Assembly (NCBI GenBank): GCA_009103225.1
Contig: RHPI01000810.1
Span: forward strand, 683,450-747,449
DNA length: 64,000 nt
Source of the DNA: Chlorokybus atmophyticus
Lineage: Eukaryota; Streptophyta; Chlorokybophyceae; Chlorokybales; Chlorokybaceae
Reading direction: 5' to 3'
Part shown: piece after piece, positions 22,549 to 34,800 of the stretch
Position numbering within the stretch: the stretch's first letter is position 1
How the letters are laid out: every line of letters starts with the position of its first letter
The notes under the pieces: model-generated
The model's input: the letters and a program-made list of their open reading frames with translations, nothing else
Database searches by the model: none
What the model was told of the DNA's origin: nothing
Program-made: the position numbers and the translations under genes

Positions 22549-24356
22549 ATGGCTGCGATGGTGGCTACCACCGCTTCCTCTGCGCAGACGCTACGCCTTC
22601 CGTCCACAGTCGCAGCAGCCTCGCGGCCAGCCTCACGGCGCTCCCCCGCATTGCGCAGCAGCAGCAGCAGGCGGCCGGCGGCGCTCAGCAGGCGACTGCC
22701 AGCTGTCATCAGCAGCTGCCGCAGCCTTGTCCGCTGCTCCGCCGCCGGCGCCGTCTCTAACAGTAATGACGCCGGCGCCTCCAACACTGACAACATCAAA
22801 TACGTCTACACCGGCAAGGAGGTGAGCTATGCTGCTACGTGCATGCATGCTATTTGCATGCATGAGACCGTCATTAGATTCTTGCAAAATTGAAACCGAA
22901 TGTGTCAATCGCAATGCATGGTGTTGCTCGCCAGCTGGCTGGCTGCATCCAAGCGTAGCAGCCGATGCCCTGTGCAATGCAGCATGTTTGCAGGATGGAA
23001 GCTTGTCGTCACAATGCTTGCATGCTTGTGACTTACGAATTTCCGGCAAGAAGCTGATGATGGCCAGCATTGTGCGAACGCACCTTTGCAAATGCTGTTT
23101 CTTGCGCATGCATCACCAATCTGCAAGCTGTCCTTGCGATCACAAGTTGTGTGCTTCCTGTTCTTGGTTGGACTTGATTTTCAGTCATAACCGCTTTCTG
23201 TTGGAGCGCATGCATGAACAGACTGATTTAGGTTGTGTACTTTCAGGTCAAGGAGCTGATTGAGAAGGAAGGCTACAAGCTCGTTGATGTCCGAGACGCC
23301 ACCCAATACAACCGCTCGCATGTCCCGGGGTCAGACAACGTGCCAATGTGGATCGCCAATGAAGGAACCGATCCTTGTAAGCTTACCTGCTCGTGGCACC
23401 ATGCATGTTTAGCAGTGTGAGCTCTTTGCCAATGAAATTGCTTGATAGACTAAGAGTACATTGCCATGCTGCATGTACATGCTTGTATCACGCATTCATG
23501 CACATCATGATGCTACGATGGTGCGTGAGTTGTTGTTGTTGAGCAATGGCATTCATCTGATGTAGCATGGCGACGAGTTGTAAGTCTGCACATTGGCTAC
23601 TGACCATGCAATCTGTTCCTGTCTTTTTGCAGCAACTTTGATAAAGAGACTGGTATACAATGGTTCGCTTGGTTACGCCAACGGCTCCGTCCTAACAAAG
23701 CCCAACCCGGCCTTCTACAGGACGATTGAGCAAAAGTACGGCAAAGACGCCAAGCTGCTTTTAGTCTGCCAAGAAGGCTTCAGGTTTGGCAACGCATGAT
23801 GGTTGCAATGTATTTGTGGGGAACCAGCGCTTGCGTACAGCGCCTGAGCGCCACTCTGACTCGCTCTCACACAGGTCTGGTGAAGCTGTAGACAAGCTGG
23901 AGGACCTGGGCTTCAGCAACCTGGCGTGGTTGCCCTCTGGCTTCAGGAAAATTCAGCCAGGTATTATGGTCTGTTCATCACATGCACGGCATCTTTTAGG
24001 CCTTGGCGCTGCAGTGAACAAGTGGAAGTCAACTACGCCTGAGTTCATGTGAACCACAGCATCGTGTAAGTGATTCAAGTAAACTTAGCTACGCCTCGTA
24101 GGGGAACTGCCCAAGGAAGGCAAGAGCGAGCTTTTCAGGGCAGATATCGGCGGATTCACTGCCATTCAGTCCCAGATTTCGTTTGCCATCGCCTTTGTGC
24201 TGATCGGTAAGCACTGCGCAGTCTTTGCGTGTCCTGACCTGCATGAAACCTTTTGATTGTCGATTGAACATCATGTGCTGCTTTGCAGGTCTGTATATTG
24301 TGTCGATGCTCGCTCCCGAAGCGGCTGAGAAGTTCCTGCAGGAGCACGGGTTCTGA
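22549..24356 (+). CDS. Rhodanese-like (STR family) protein, plastid, membrane-anchored
   Basis: Exons: 22549-22821, 23247-23376, 23633-23783, 23875-23960, 24102-24206, 24289-24356; about 270 residues, all phases join. The N-terminus is rich in Ser, Ala and Arg and looks like a plastid transit peptide. The rhodanese fold starts near residue 92: VKELIEKEGYKLVDVRDATQ, then SHVPGSDNVPMW, and an active-site loop VCQEGFRSGEA with Cys at about 180. A loop of this form (CQEGxRS) occurs in plant chloroplast STR proteins. The C-terminus holds a hydrophobic helix (ISFAIAFVLIGLYIVSML) that could anchor it in the thylakoid or envelope. The Cys is present, so sulfurtransferase or persulfide chemistry is possible, but the substrate is unknown. 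Which STR subgroup it belongs to is undecided. Confidence 0.86.
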
Positions 24357-25377
24357 GCACTGCCTTGCTTGCAGCGTTGGTTGATTAGACAAACGTAGTC
24401 CGCGGCGGTAGTCTGTATGACATTCAGTCATTGTATAGCCCCAAGCAATTTTGCATGCGCTGTTGGTGTTGCTCATGAACTTGATGAAGCACGCGGCAAA
24501 AGGTTCAGTATACCAAAATTGTTCTGTTGCCCATCAAGGAGATCACCTAAGACGATGCGGCATTGCTACCACCTACGTAACCTTTCACTTATACTAGAGC
24601 ATTCACCTACACAACCTACTTCTGCTTAGGTAGGTTGGTGACTGTGCCAGACATGAAATAAACAATCACAACTTGGGCAACGAGCACCTGACAACTCGCA
24701 ACTGCACTATGCTATTGGTGAGGAGAAAGGCAGCCTAAGCCAATACTGCGGGTTGAGGTCCTTTGCAAAATCAAAAGTATGCTAGCTATAGTGAAAATAA
24801 TGATATAACATTGGTGACCCCTCTGCAGTAACCAGACACTGGAAAACTCGCAGCAAGCATCTGTAAGGGTTGATGTGCACGCTGGTGGCCTGACTATTTG
24901 GTCTGAGACCTGCACCTGTCCAAGCAAACCACATTCTTAACCTGCGCACCAGACAGCATACGACTGCACTATCTACATTATAACACTGTCAACAATGCTC
25001 TGCCTTGCACGCGCATACCATCGTGAAGTCGCGCTAAAGAAGTTGTTTGCCAGCTGCATGGGAGCGGAGTCGCTTGTAGTAGGCAAGGTTAAACTGCACC
25101 AGTGGCAGCACCACCGCACAACACATTCACAACAACAGAAGCTACAACCAACATCCATATGCAGCACCACCTCGGCGGAAACATTAACATACAGCAGCGC
25201 ACAGGGTGTAGGGATTCGGAGATCCACCATGTAAATACCATGTGTAGACCATGTGTAAGAGTTGCAATCATGCATTGGTCGACTGAATGGCCTTCACATA
25301 CAATGCCCATGCCTACCAAGCAGACTACAAGCTTCAACAAGAATATCAATGAGCAACTACTGAACAACGCGCTTGAC
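24357..25377. other. Convergent intergenic region
   Basis: About 1 kb between the stop codons of the rhodanese-like gene and the Nudix gene. Small open frames here have no recognised domain. I see only presumptive 3' UTRs. Confidence 0.55.
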
Positions 25378-26850
25378 CTAAGTGCGAGCAGGCTCGAACC
25401 AATTCAGCAGCTGGATCTCGTCCAGAAACCATGGGGTAAAGTCTTGTGGACTTTCTGAGGCCCAGCACTGAACCTGAAGTATATTCAGCTCAAATGCTAA
25501 GCAACTGTCAACACTCGCACAGCCCGACACAAGACAGATGCGGTGTTAGTCAATGCTAGTCAGTGCTTGTCATGAGTGCTTGTTATAAGTTTTACCAGTT
25601 TGATTTACCTCGCGTAAAGGGAAAAACTTGGCGTCACTGACCTCTGCTTTGTCAATCTGTATGAGAGACATCAGCCAATGATTAACCACAACAACGACAA
25701 GCAAAGACAAACTTGCTGACCTGAAAGCCGTTGTCCCAGCCGCTCAACTTGAAGGCCTGCACAAACTCGTAATCTTTGAAGCCTTTTTCAGGATACTCAA
25801 GCTGCAAGCGTGGGTGGGAAATTAGGTACACACTACAAAAAAGCCAATTATAGATAGACGACCTCTGACTTGCAGTATGTTTTGTGTCAATATATGATCA
25901 ACTACCTTGCGAACATGGGTGTCCAGAATTCTGTCTTCAAGACTTATACCCTCAATGCCAAGCTCCTCTCGCAAACCCCGCTCAGCTCCTTGCTGCAACA
26001 CCACAATCAGGTGTGCAATGCGAGGTGCACGTGTGCATGCATGCGTGTGTGCAGGCCTGCCTGCATGTATGCGTGCAACCAGTACTGGGCTCAACCTACC
26101 TGGAAGGTTTCACCAGGTTGCAGGTGCTCTGCGCATGACAGATCCCAAGCAAGGGGCGCTATGTCCTACGCACTTCGGATGAATGGTTGTCAGCGTCTTT
26201 GTGTAGAGCTCTGTGTGCTTGATCAAGTTGTAAGCGTACGCACCTTGCCGGCTGAGCGGCGCTGTAACAGCAGCTCTCCAAGCGAGTTGAATACAAAGCA
26301 GTACTGCGCATACAGCAAAGCTTAGCTAGGGCAATGACAAGCGATGACCATTAACATGCACACAGAACCACAGTGTGCTTGGCACTCTGCTGATTGCTGA
26401 CATCGACAGAGGCACTTCTGTTTCTGAAAACCACGTTGAAACTGCCATGCATGCAAGCTGAGCACTTGGAGCATACTGTTCTACTTCAAGGCTATCTGGC
26501 AGCTGGTGGCCACTGGCACAGTCTTGCAGGTTTGTTTTACAAGAGGCCAGCGATCATCCGAATTGACAATCTTGCAGATGCACGGTGCTGATGATACCGC
26601 ACGCAGAGCTGTACTGGCAGCTGTGACATTAGCAGCTACGCAGCATTGTGGACCTATTCACTTTGACCTCAGCCTAGCTTGTCGTTACCACTGAACGGTG
26701 CAGGAGTCCGAGCCTGTGGACGACGCCCCGCTTCTCCCGGCCAATCAGCCTGCCGTCCTCGTCGAACACCTCGAACACCTCGCCGTCGTCCTGGGCAGGG
26801 CCCACCACCACCTCCGCCGCCTCCTCATCCATCGCCACCACCGCCGCCAT
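25378..26850 (-). CDS. Nudix hydrolase, IDI-like/YfcD-type
   Basis: Exons (minus): 26850-26689, 26303-26244, 26165-26100, 25992-25906, 25801-25721, 25656-25609, 25467-25378 (TAG); 197 residues, all phases join. The N-terminus reads EVFEVFDEDGRLIGREKRG and VVHRLGLLHRSV, typical of isopentenyl-diphosphate-isomerase-like Nudix proteins. FVFNSLGELLLQRRSAGK and WDLSCAEHLQPGE follow, then the Nudix helix ERGLREELGIEG. The helix keeps the EE-LG core but has Gly where the consensus REUXEE has its first Glu; I recall the same RGL..EELG form in plant relatives. The C-terminus holds FTPWFLDEIQLLNWF. No clear transit peptide is seen. Substrate is unknown; a diphosphate-linked metabolite is the family expectation. 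It lacks features that would make it a bona fide IPP isomerase call. Confidence 0.88.
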
Positions 26851-27167
26851 GCTGAGCAACACTGCCAGCACTAAGCAGCCGGGGCATTTACCGAAGGCAG
26901 GCACTGTCCTGCAGGCTGCGGCGGCGGCGCAGGAGCAGGTGGAGGGCAAGCAGGACGGTGAGGTGGCGGAGCGTCTCGGACGTCATGCAGCGGGATGACC
27001 ACATGCCGAGGGATGAGGCGGTGGCTATCGTAGGCGTTGTGGCAGCTGCAGAGCAGGCAGCCGGCGGTTGTTAGGGCGGCATTAGGGTTTACTGCTTGCC
27101 TGCTGGTTGGAGTGCACACACAGGCGGTGGGTTTGGTCACGTTGGGTCTGCTAGCGGGGTTGGTGAG
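26851..27167. promoter_or_regulatory. Bidirectional promoter region, Nudix (-) / Nab2-RRM gene (+)
   Basis: Only 317 bp separate the two start codons, so both core promoters must lie here or overlap the 5' exons. The region is GC-rich and contains ATTAGGGTTT at 27081-27090, a telo-box on the minus strand about 80 bp before the + strand ATG. A second TTAGGG core lies at 27071-27076. Confidence 0.5.
27081..27090 (-). promoter_or_regulatory. Telo-box (AAACCCTAAT)
   Basis: A perfect AAACCCTAA core on the minus strand, central in the Nudix/Nab2-RRM divergent spacer. Confidence 0.5.
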
Positions 27168-30100
27168 ATGGACATCGAGGCGATCCCTCCAGGCATTGTC
27201 GTCGACCCAAAGGGTCCCACTGGCGAGGCGCTGCGAGGGCCCGTCAGGGATCGCTTGACCAAGGACATGGGAGCTTACACGGACGACGTGCTTGTGGTAA
27301 GCTGTGGGTATTTGGCTTGCCCACCTAACGCTTTGCATTGCCACTGCTCCTTCTTGTAGCGAAGTAATTGCCTCCTTAACTCTCAAACAGCCCTGCTGCT
27401 ATTTGCTCGGTGAAGTCCGCAGCAGTGCTCAATCTGGCATCTTCAAATTGCTGCACCTGCCATATGTAGTTGCTGTGTCGCTCAGTTCAATGTACATGTG
27501 CGCATTACCAGCATGCAATTGCAATTGCAATTGCAATCATGGATGATGTTGTTTGTGTTTTTACAACAGTTGACTGTTGCGTATGTGCAATTGTTGTTGT
27601 CCGAGATGTCGAGTCTGCATGTGAATATTTACCTTGTTGACGCCAAAAACATGAATTGTCACCCAGCCCGTATGATAAGAAAGAAATATTGTATTCATGA
27701 TGCTAATGCTGATGCTGGTTTGTAACAGGAATATGTACTCGTGATGTTGTCGCATGGGCGCAGCCGGTCCCAAATGGCTCAAGACCTGGAAGCTTTCCTC
27801 GGTGCAAAACCTGCAGAGTCCTTCTCAAAATGGTAACAGTTGCATTATGTTGCCTACATTTAGAACAGCAGTCTGTACAGGTCAGAGTCTCCAACACATG
27901 ACCTACTTTAGCACAGGACTGCTGCACAGCATGGATCCTGCATGCTTTCGGGGTTATCTGCTCGGGATTATATTATATCTGGGATCGTTTCACGGGAGCC
28001 AACCTACCTTTGCTATCCTTAAACGCAGGTTGTGGCAGCACCTAACAGAACAGCGAGACACGTATGTGCCACTAGCCAATAAGTCGGCAGATGCAGGGGA
28101 GCTGAGCAGCTTGGCTAGTGATTTGGACAGGTGCGTTCACAGTCAACATGATTGAGCCACATGGTATGGGTAGCTTGTGCTATTACTCCGCGTGACATTG
28201 CCGCTGGTTGTGCCAATGCAAGCTGCAGGCAAGACAGACATACTCTGATGTGACCTGTTGCCTGCTTGCACAACCTGTGCACTATGTGCGACTCTTGTGT
28301 GTATCCTCTATACGCCATGGTGAATGTTCACTAACTCATGGTGCGGCGCAGGTATGAGATGGCTCAAGCAGGTGATGAACAGATGGAGAACGGTGACGCC
28401 CGGCAGGTGTGCAAGCATTATCAAAACCTGCAGTATGTGCTATTCGTGCTGCGGGCCACTGGGCGCTATGATGAGTATCATGCCATGAGCAAGATGTGCA
28501 AACTAGCACGTCATCAATATCTCCAACACGCTGACCGCCATGCCAGGGGGACGGTTTGCCTGAGGCAATCAATGATGAGCCAGCAAGTGCGCGAAGCCCA
28601 AGTCCTCAACCAACCAGGAGACCCGAGTTCAGATCCGTCGTTCAGAAAGACACGGAGTACATAGCTAAGCGTTCAGGCATTAGGGAGGAAACTCTGCTCA
28701 GAGAGGATAGGGGCAGAGATGCCGACCATGAAGCTGAGCGGTATGGACGACCGCGCGACCCCCGTCGCGACTACAACAGGCCTGCTCCCTACTTTGGACA
28801 CGACGCACGAGATTCGCGGTTAGTCTCTGATGAGCTGCCATGCTTCGTTGTTTGTGAACTTCGTCAAAAAGTTTATTGATTGATTGTCATGCATCAGGTA
28901 CCCCAGGGGTCGTAGAGGGCACGAAGGTTCTGACCGGCATCGAGATCGCTCACGCTCCAGGTCGCCACCCAACATGCAGAGCCGCAGGCGGCCGCGCTCA
29001 GGAGAGGTTAGCATTGCATGACAGGCATTGCAATACTCTATGCTATAGGACAAATCTGTTCTGTGCAGTTGCTGGTACCTGATAGCAATTTTGAACAGCA
29101 ATTTCATGTGTAACTTGTGTTTGCTGTTACTGGCGGTACAGGTGTTGGGGTGTGCTTCTAAAATGTTTTTTGGTATGCAGCCTACAGAGCAGCTAGCACC
29201 GCCCCCGAAGCGGCTGTGGGCAAGCGCATTGCAACAAGCTACTACTGCGCAGCCGCGCGCCCAAAATTTTGTGCCTCCAAGGTTGCAGATGGATATTGAG
29301 GGCGAAGCCCCTGCCCTTGAGCAGCAACATGAAGAACAGCTGGAAGGCGAAGAGCCGTTGGCTGTCATGCAGCGACTACAGCCACCACCATATATACCCG
29401 AGCCTGGTACACACATGCTGACCCTGCGTTGTGCAGCACACATGGTCATGCTGTCATGTTTACGGCTTTGACGGTGATTGTTCTGTGCTACAGAGGCTTT
29501 GCATTGTAGTTTCACAAGTATTGTTGGTTGAGACACCAGTGTTGCAAGCCATGTGATTATTATGCTTGCACCTTGTTTGTTCGCATGCATCACAGACCGT
29601 TTGCAATGCAGTTGAGGTCCTCCCGCAAAGAAGGCCCGCCCCTCCAGCAGCCGGCCCGGATTTTCGCACGTTGGCGCTATTCACGCGCGCGGCAGTCGAG
29701 GCTGCTGCATCCACTGCGGCTGCAGCAAGCAGACCACATATCCATCAGCGCGTAGGTACTGTGCTGAATTGCCAAGCAGTCTTATGCGAGTGCCAGCCGA
29801 AAACCATAACTCTATTGGTTTGCTTTGCCAATGCTCTCATACAAGTGTGGCAACAGGAATGCCACCAGGCATGCAACCAATGCCACCCTGGGGATTCCCC
29901 GGCCCGTTTTGGCCACCTCCATATGCTGGGCCTATGCCACCTCCGCCTCATCCGCACGCAAACGGGCATCCTCTACACTTGCAGGTGTGTCCAACAGGTT
30001 TCTTACAGCTTCTGCCCCTGAGTTATCTGAAGGACGCTGACAAAATATGGCTTGACAGGGTCGCTTAGGTCCCATGCAGCCGCGTGGTAGGCGTGGCGGG

Positions 30101-31332
30101 TTCCAGCGACAGCAGCATCAGAAGCAACCGCAGCAGCTTCAGCCACAATCCCAGCATGAGCATCAGCAGCAACAACAGACACAACACATACCTGCGCGCA
30201 GCGCACGTGTTCGTAGAGGCATTGAGCACGATGATGATGACGATGATGATGATGACGATGAAAACGTAGAACTGGAACCAGTCGAACAGATGTTGCAACC
30301 AGACGAGGTATGTCACACGGACTTGTTTCACTGTGCTATCGCCTGCTGGCAGGTTGCACTGTGGTTGACGCCGTGTCATGCTGCCTACTATTTATGTCTC
30401 TTTGTTCGGTGGAAGTTCAAAGGGTGAATGGTGGTTTGTTGTGCAGGACATCAACCTCATGCAGCGACGCATGCGATCGGTTGAACTCGAGATCATCAAG
30501 TTGAGGGCTCGACAGGCTGAAGTTGCTGAGGATGCACAGACGGCACTTGCTACAGCAAATTCAGGTGACAACATCTTAAAGCAGTCATGGGCATTGACGT
30601 GTGTCCGTGCCAGCGCAAGTTACCGGCTGCTGGACACCTTGCTTTCAGAGGGAAATGTGTGTATAACACTGAGAATGTTTCATGTCAACAGCCAAAACTC
30701 TGGAGTTCCGCTCCAAAGAGGAAATGGATGCGCACTCGGTGTGCGTGAGCAATGTCCACTTTGCAGCATCAACCGGTGCATTGGCCGTGCACTTTGGCAG
30801 CTGTGGGGAGATCAAACGCCTCACCATTGTCACCGATCCCGTCAGCAAGCAACCCAAGGGCTATGCTTACATCGAGTTTGCAGATGCTGATGCAGCTGCT
30901 TCTGCTCTACAGTTGTCGGGGTCGTCTTTCATGGGGCGACCGCTGAAGGTGGTACCCAAACGTTCATTTGTCAAACCCGTGTCCGCACCAACTCCTCCTC
31001 CAGCCGCCCGAGGACGACCCTTTGCACCCAAACCCAGGCCAGCCCCCCTTGATAAAGCCGCTTTTAAGTGGCAAAGAACCGAAAATGCGGCAGATGGAAG
31101 TGGCATGGATGCAAGCACAAGTGGTGCTAATGCTGCAGATATGAGTCCCAGGATAATTGTCTCTAATGGCAGGGGTCGGAGTGGAGGCCCCGTGCGGCCC
31201 ATCAGAGGAAGAGGGTTGTTGCGTGCACGCTCGCTATCTTACCGACGCCCAACGCCATACATCCCACAAATACCCGCCGTGGAAGTTGCGAATGATGCTG
31301 TAGGGATGGAGTCCGATACAGTACCTTCATGA
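27168..31332 (+). CDS. Nuclear poly(A)-RNA-binding protein: Nab2-type N domain plus PABPN1-like RRM
   Basis: Exons: 27168-27296, 27729-27832, 28029-28130, 28352-28406, 28547-28818, 28898-29006, 29142-29406, 29612-29755, 29857-29984, 30059-30307, 30447-30564, 30692-31332; about 771 residues. Residues 30-90 form a PWI-like Nab2/ZC3H14 N-terminal fold (LTKDMGAYTDDVLVEYVLVM, QDLEAFLGAKPAESFSKWLW). The middle is RS/RG-rich, then Pro-, Met- and Gln-rich, then an Asp run and a coiled coil (DINLMQRRMRSVELEIIKLR). The RRM starts near 574 with RNP2 (VCVSNV) and RNP1 (KGYAYIEF) and ends GRPLKVVPKR, as in PABPN1. I recall a similar layout in an Arabidopsis RRM protein, At3g12640. No CCCH fingers are seen. 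A role in nuclear mRNA 3'-end processing or export is inferred. The acceptor at 29142 could instead be 29181. Confidence 0.86.
27515..27538. repeat. Microsatellite (GCAATT)n
   Basis: About four tandem GCAATT units in the first intron of the Nab2-RRM gene, ending in GCAATC. Confidence 0.8.
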
Positions 31333-31861
31333 TTGGCGTGTGCTGCTGTTGGAGTACGAGGGTTGCTAGACAGTCTAATAGCAGCCAGCATCAGTTGCTT
31401 TCATGACTCCTTGAACTGTTGATGTCAATATCTTCCTTATTTTTGGCCATGGGGGTGCGTGCTTTGCTGTGTGCCAGTATGATGCGCGTAAGGAACAAGA
31501 ATGCATGCAAAGGAACTTCATTGCCACGCTCAAGCGCATGTTGTCCACAGCAAAGAGCTTCCACAACACATCACCATACACGCACACTACCCCTGCGTGC
31601 ACTACCCAGCATAACAGCAGTATCGCTTAAGGATTTAATCATAGTAACAATAGTGAAATTACCAGTACAGTTGTGCTGCTATCAGTATTAGTACAGTCTG
31701 TTTCGTCCCCAGAAAGCGGTACCCATTGCAGAGCGTTGCAACTTGCAGCTTGTGTTGCACACCTGCAAGCTTCACCGACTCGACTCAAGCTGCACACTGT
31801 ACGAGGGCTCAGTGTTGCTGTGGGCGTTGCTGTCGGCGTGGTTGGCGGCGGTAGAGGCGCC
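31333..31861. other. Intergenic, cycloartenol synthase promoter
   Basis: Between the Nab2-RRM stop and the cycloartenol synthase ATG, both on the + strand. No TATA box or telo-box was recognised and no open frame has a known product. Confidence 0.45.
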
Positions 31862-34800
31862 ATGTGGCGTCTGGCGCCTTGCCGGGATGGTCCGCCGGCG
31901 TCGCTGAACGACCACGCCGGACGCGCCACGTGGCAGTACCGGGAGGACCTGCCGACGCCGCCGCAGGCTGAAGCCGCAAGAGTCGATTTCTGGGAGCACC
32001 GCTTTCAACGGCGGCACCCACAGGACCTCTTCCTCAGGATCCAAGCAAGGCAAGCTGCGGATACCCGCACGCACTCACTTACTTTATCTCACTCAGTGAC
32101 TAATTCACTTATTTACTCCTGCTGATAGATGCTGGTATTGCATGTGATAGCGCAGCTTTCGGGCATGCCACGATTGCTCTTGCGCGATGGCACTGCCTAA
32201 CAGCAAGTGACAAAACTACACAGTGACAGTGCATTCCTATAGTCTCTGTACGTTTCTCTTATAACTGCATGCTGTTAAGAAGGTGCCCAATGTGCAGTCT
32301 TCTGTGATACGAAACTGCACCTCTACATGCCTTCCACTCGCGAAGGAGAAAGGCTTTGCTCTGAGCATGCATGTCCTCCTGCACATGCATTTACCTGCGC
32401 GCACCGAGCTCTGTGCAAGATCAGCTTCATCAACACTAGTCAATGCGCTTCTGAACTCTCTGGTATTGGGTTTGCAGAGGTGACAATGTCAGCTTCAAGC
32501 TAGCAGACCAGCAGCTTGCTTCTCAAAGGCGCGTAGATGGCGACCAGGCCAGCATTGGACCAGAGTCCGTCAAGGCCGCTATCTTGCGCACGTGCGAAGC
32601 CTTTGGAACAATCCAGGTGAGAAAGAACTCATTATGTTGCCTTCAATGCACAGCATTACACATGCTTATGCCGTTGCTGTACGCAGGCAGAGGAGGGGCA
32701 TTGGCCCGGGGATTACGGCGGGCCGATGTTCTTGCTGCCTGGTTTGGTCATCACTTTGTACGTTACGGGCGCGTTGCAGAGGGTCCTTTCGCCCGCACAG
32801 CAGAAGGAGATACGCCGCTACCTTTACACCCATCAGAGTAAGGTAGGCTTCCCTGCTGATTATTTGTTGCAATGCAGCATGAAAGCAAAGAAGTGGGTGC
32901 TGTGCATACGTGCGTGTGCTTGCATGTTTGCATGCGCGTGTGTGTTTTGGTCTCATGCAACCCCTTCAGGATGGAGGCTGGGGCTTGCACATAGAGGGGC
33001 ACTCAACCATGTTTGGGACAGCGCTCAATTACGGCGTCATGCGCATCTTGGGTGCCGGGCCGGATGCGAAAGCAAGCGACGAGTTCCCCGAGTACACATT
33101 GAAACCAGGTAAGGAGAGTACTTCACATGAACAACAAGACCATGTTCTCTTATCCCAACATCACAATGCTTGCAGGGGACCCTGGAATGGCCGATGCGCG
33201 TGCGTGGATTCGCTCGCGAGGCGGGGCGACTTTTGTCACGAGTTGGGGCAAGTTTTGGCTCGCTGTGCTCGGTGTTTATGACTGGTGAGCTCAAGATTGG
33301 CTATTCTATTCAACTCAACATGACGCAAAAGAGCGAGAGAAGGTTCAAGTGTTTGATCTGTGCAGGGGTGGCATGAACCCGATGCCGCCAGAGATGTACT
33401 TGCTGCCTTACAAGTGGAACCCTCTTCACCCCGGGCGGTTCTGGTGCCACTGCCGCATGGTGTACCTGCCCATGAGCTACGCTTACGCTCGGTGCGTGCG
33501 CACCACATCACATATGTTGAACTCTTCCCCTCGCGTTTTTACCGCACACACTTTATGGTGAAGTTTTCTTTGCATGCAGGCGGTACCAACCCCCGGACTC
33601 GGAGTTCTTGCGCGCACTGCGCCAGGAGTTGTACACTCCCAAGAACCCTTACGAGCAGATTGATTGGAACAAAGCCAGGAACCAGTGCGCGCAAGAGGAC
33701 CTGTACTACCCTCACCCCTTCATACAGGTTTGAGTGAACACTCAGCCTTGTTCAAGTGGGTTCTTACAAAGCTTGACCCTACTTCATCATGCAGGACTTG
33801 CTTTGGGGCGGCTTGCACTACCTGTTCGAGCCTTTTGTAGCGAGTCGTTCTGGGCGATGGTTGCGTCGGCTTGCAATGGATGAAGCCATCAAGCACATAC
33901 ACTATGAGGTAGAAGTTCAATCACTACACCAGTTTGCTTCAAGTTTCATACCTTCTGATTTCTTGTTGGTGTGTGTAGGATGAGAGCACGCGGTATGTGG
34001 ACATTGGGCCTGTCAACAAGTCCATCAACATGCTGTGCTGTTGGCTGGAGGATCCCAACTCGGAGGCGTTTGAGAAGCATCTGTCGCGAGTGGCAGACTA
34101 CTTGTGGGTTGCTGAGGACGGCATGCGCATGCAGGTGTGGTTGTACAAACCTCACTGCACATGCGTTTATGTGTCAACTCAAACGGCGGTCAGACACGTT
34201 CATCTGGCAGGGGTACAACGGCAGTCAGCTGTGGGACACAGCTTTTGCTGTGCAAGCCATGGCCGATACGGGGCTCGCTGAGCATCCTGGCATGGCTCCC
34301 ATCCTGCGCAAAGCCAACAACTACATTGATACGACTCAGGTGCGGCAGCATGCATGCGACACACACATTGTGTTGTTGTTAGTATAGACGCGCGTTGTGC
34401 GTACTACACGTCACAACATTCTTAGAACTCCGCTTCAGCTCAGCCGCAACCAACACCAACTTGTCAAAGCTCCATACAATGGTTGTTAACTATTTAGTCA
34501 AGCTTGGAGTTGTAGCTTGTTGTTGCCAATTTGAAGTAGCTTGTCAGGTGCGAGAGAACTCCGTTGGGGACCTGAGCATGTGGTATCGGCACCCTTCAAT
34601 AGGCGCGTGGCCCTTCTCGACACGCGATCACGGCTGGCCCATCTCGGACTGCAGTGCAGAAGGCCTGAAGGTTGAGTTGTTGGCAGCTTTCAACACTTAC
34701 TACGAGTCCTCTTTGCAAACGCTGCCAACAATTGCGTATGGTTTTTGTTGCAGGCAGCTTTGGCATTGGCACGGCTTCCTGAAGCTGCCGTGGGCAAAGC

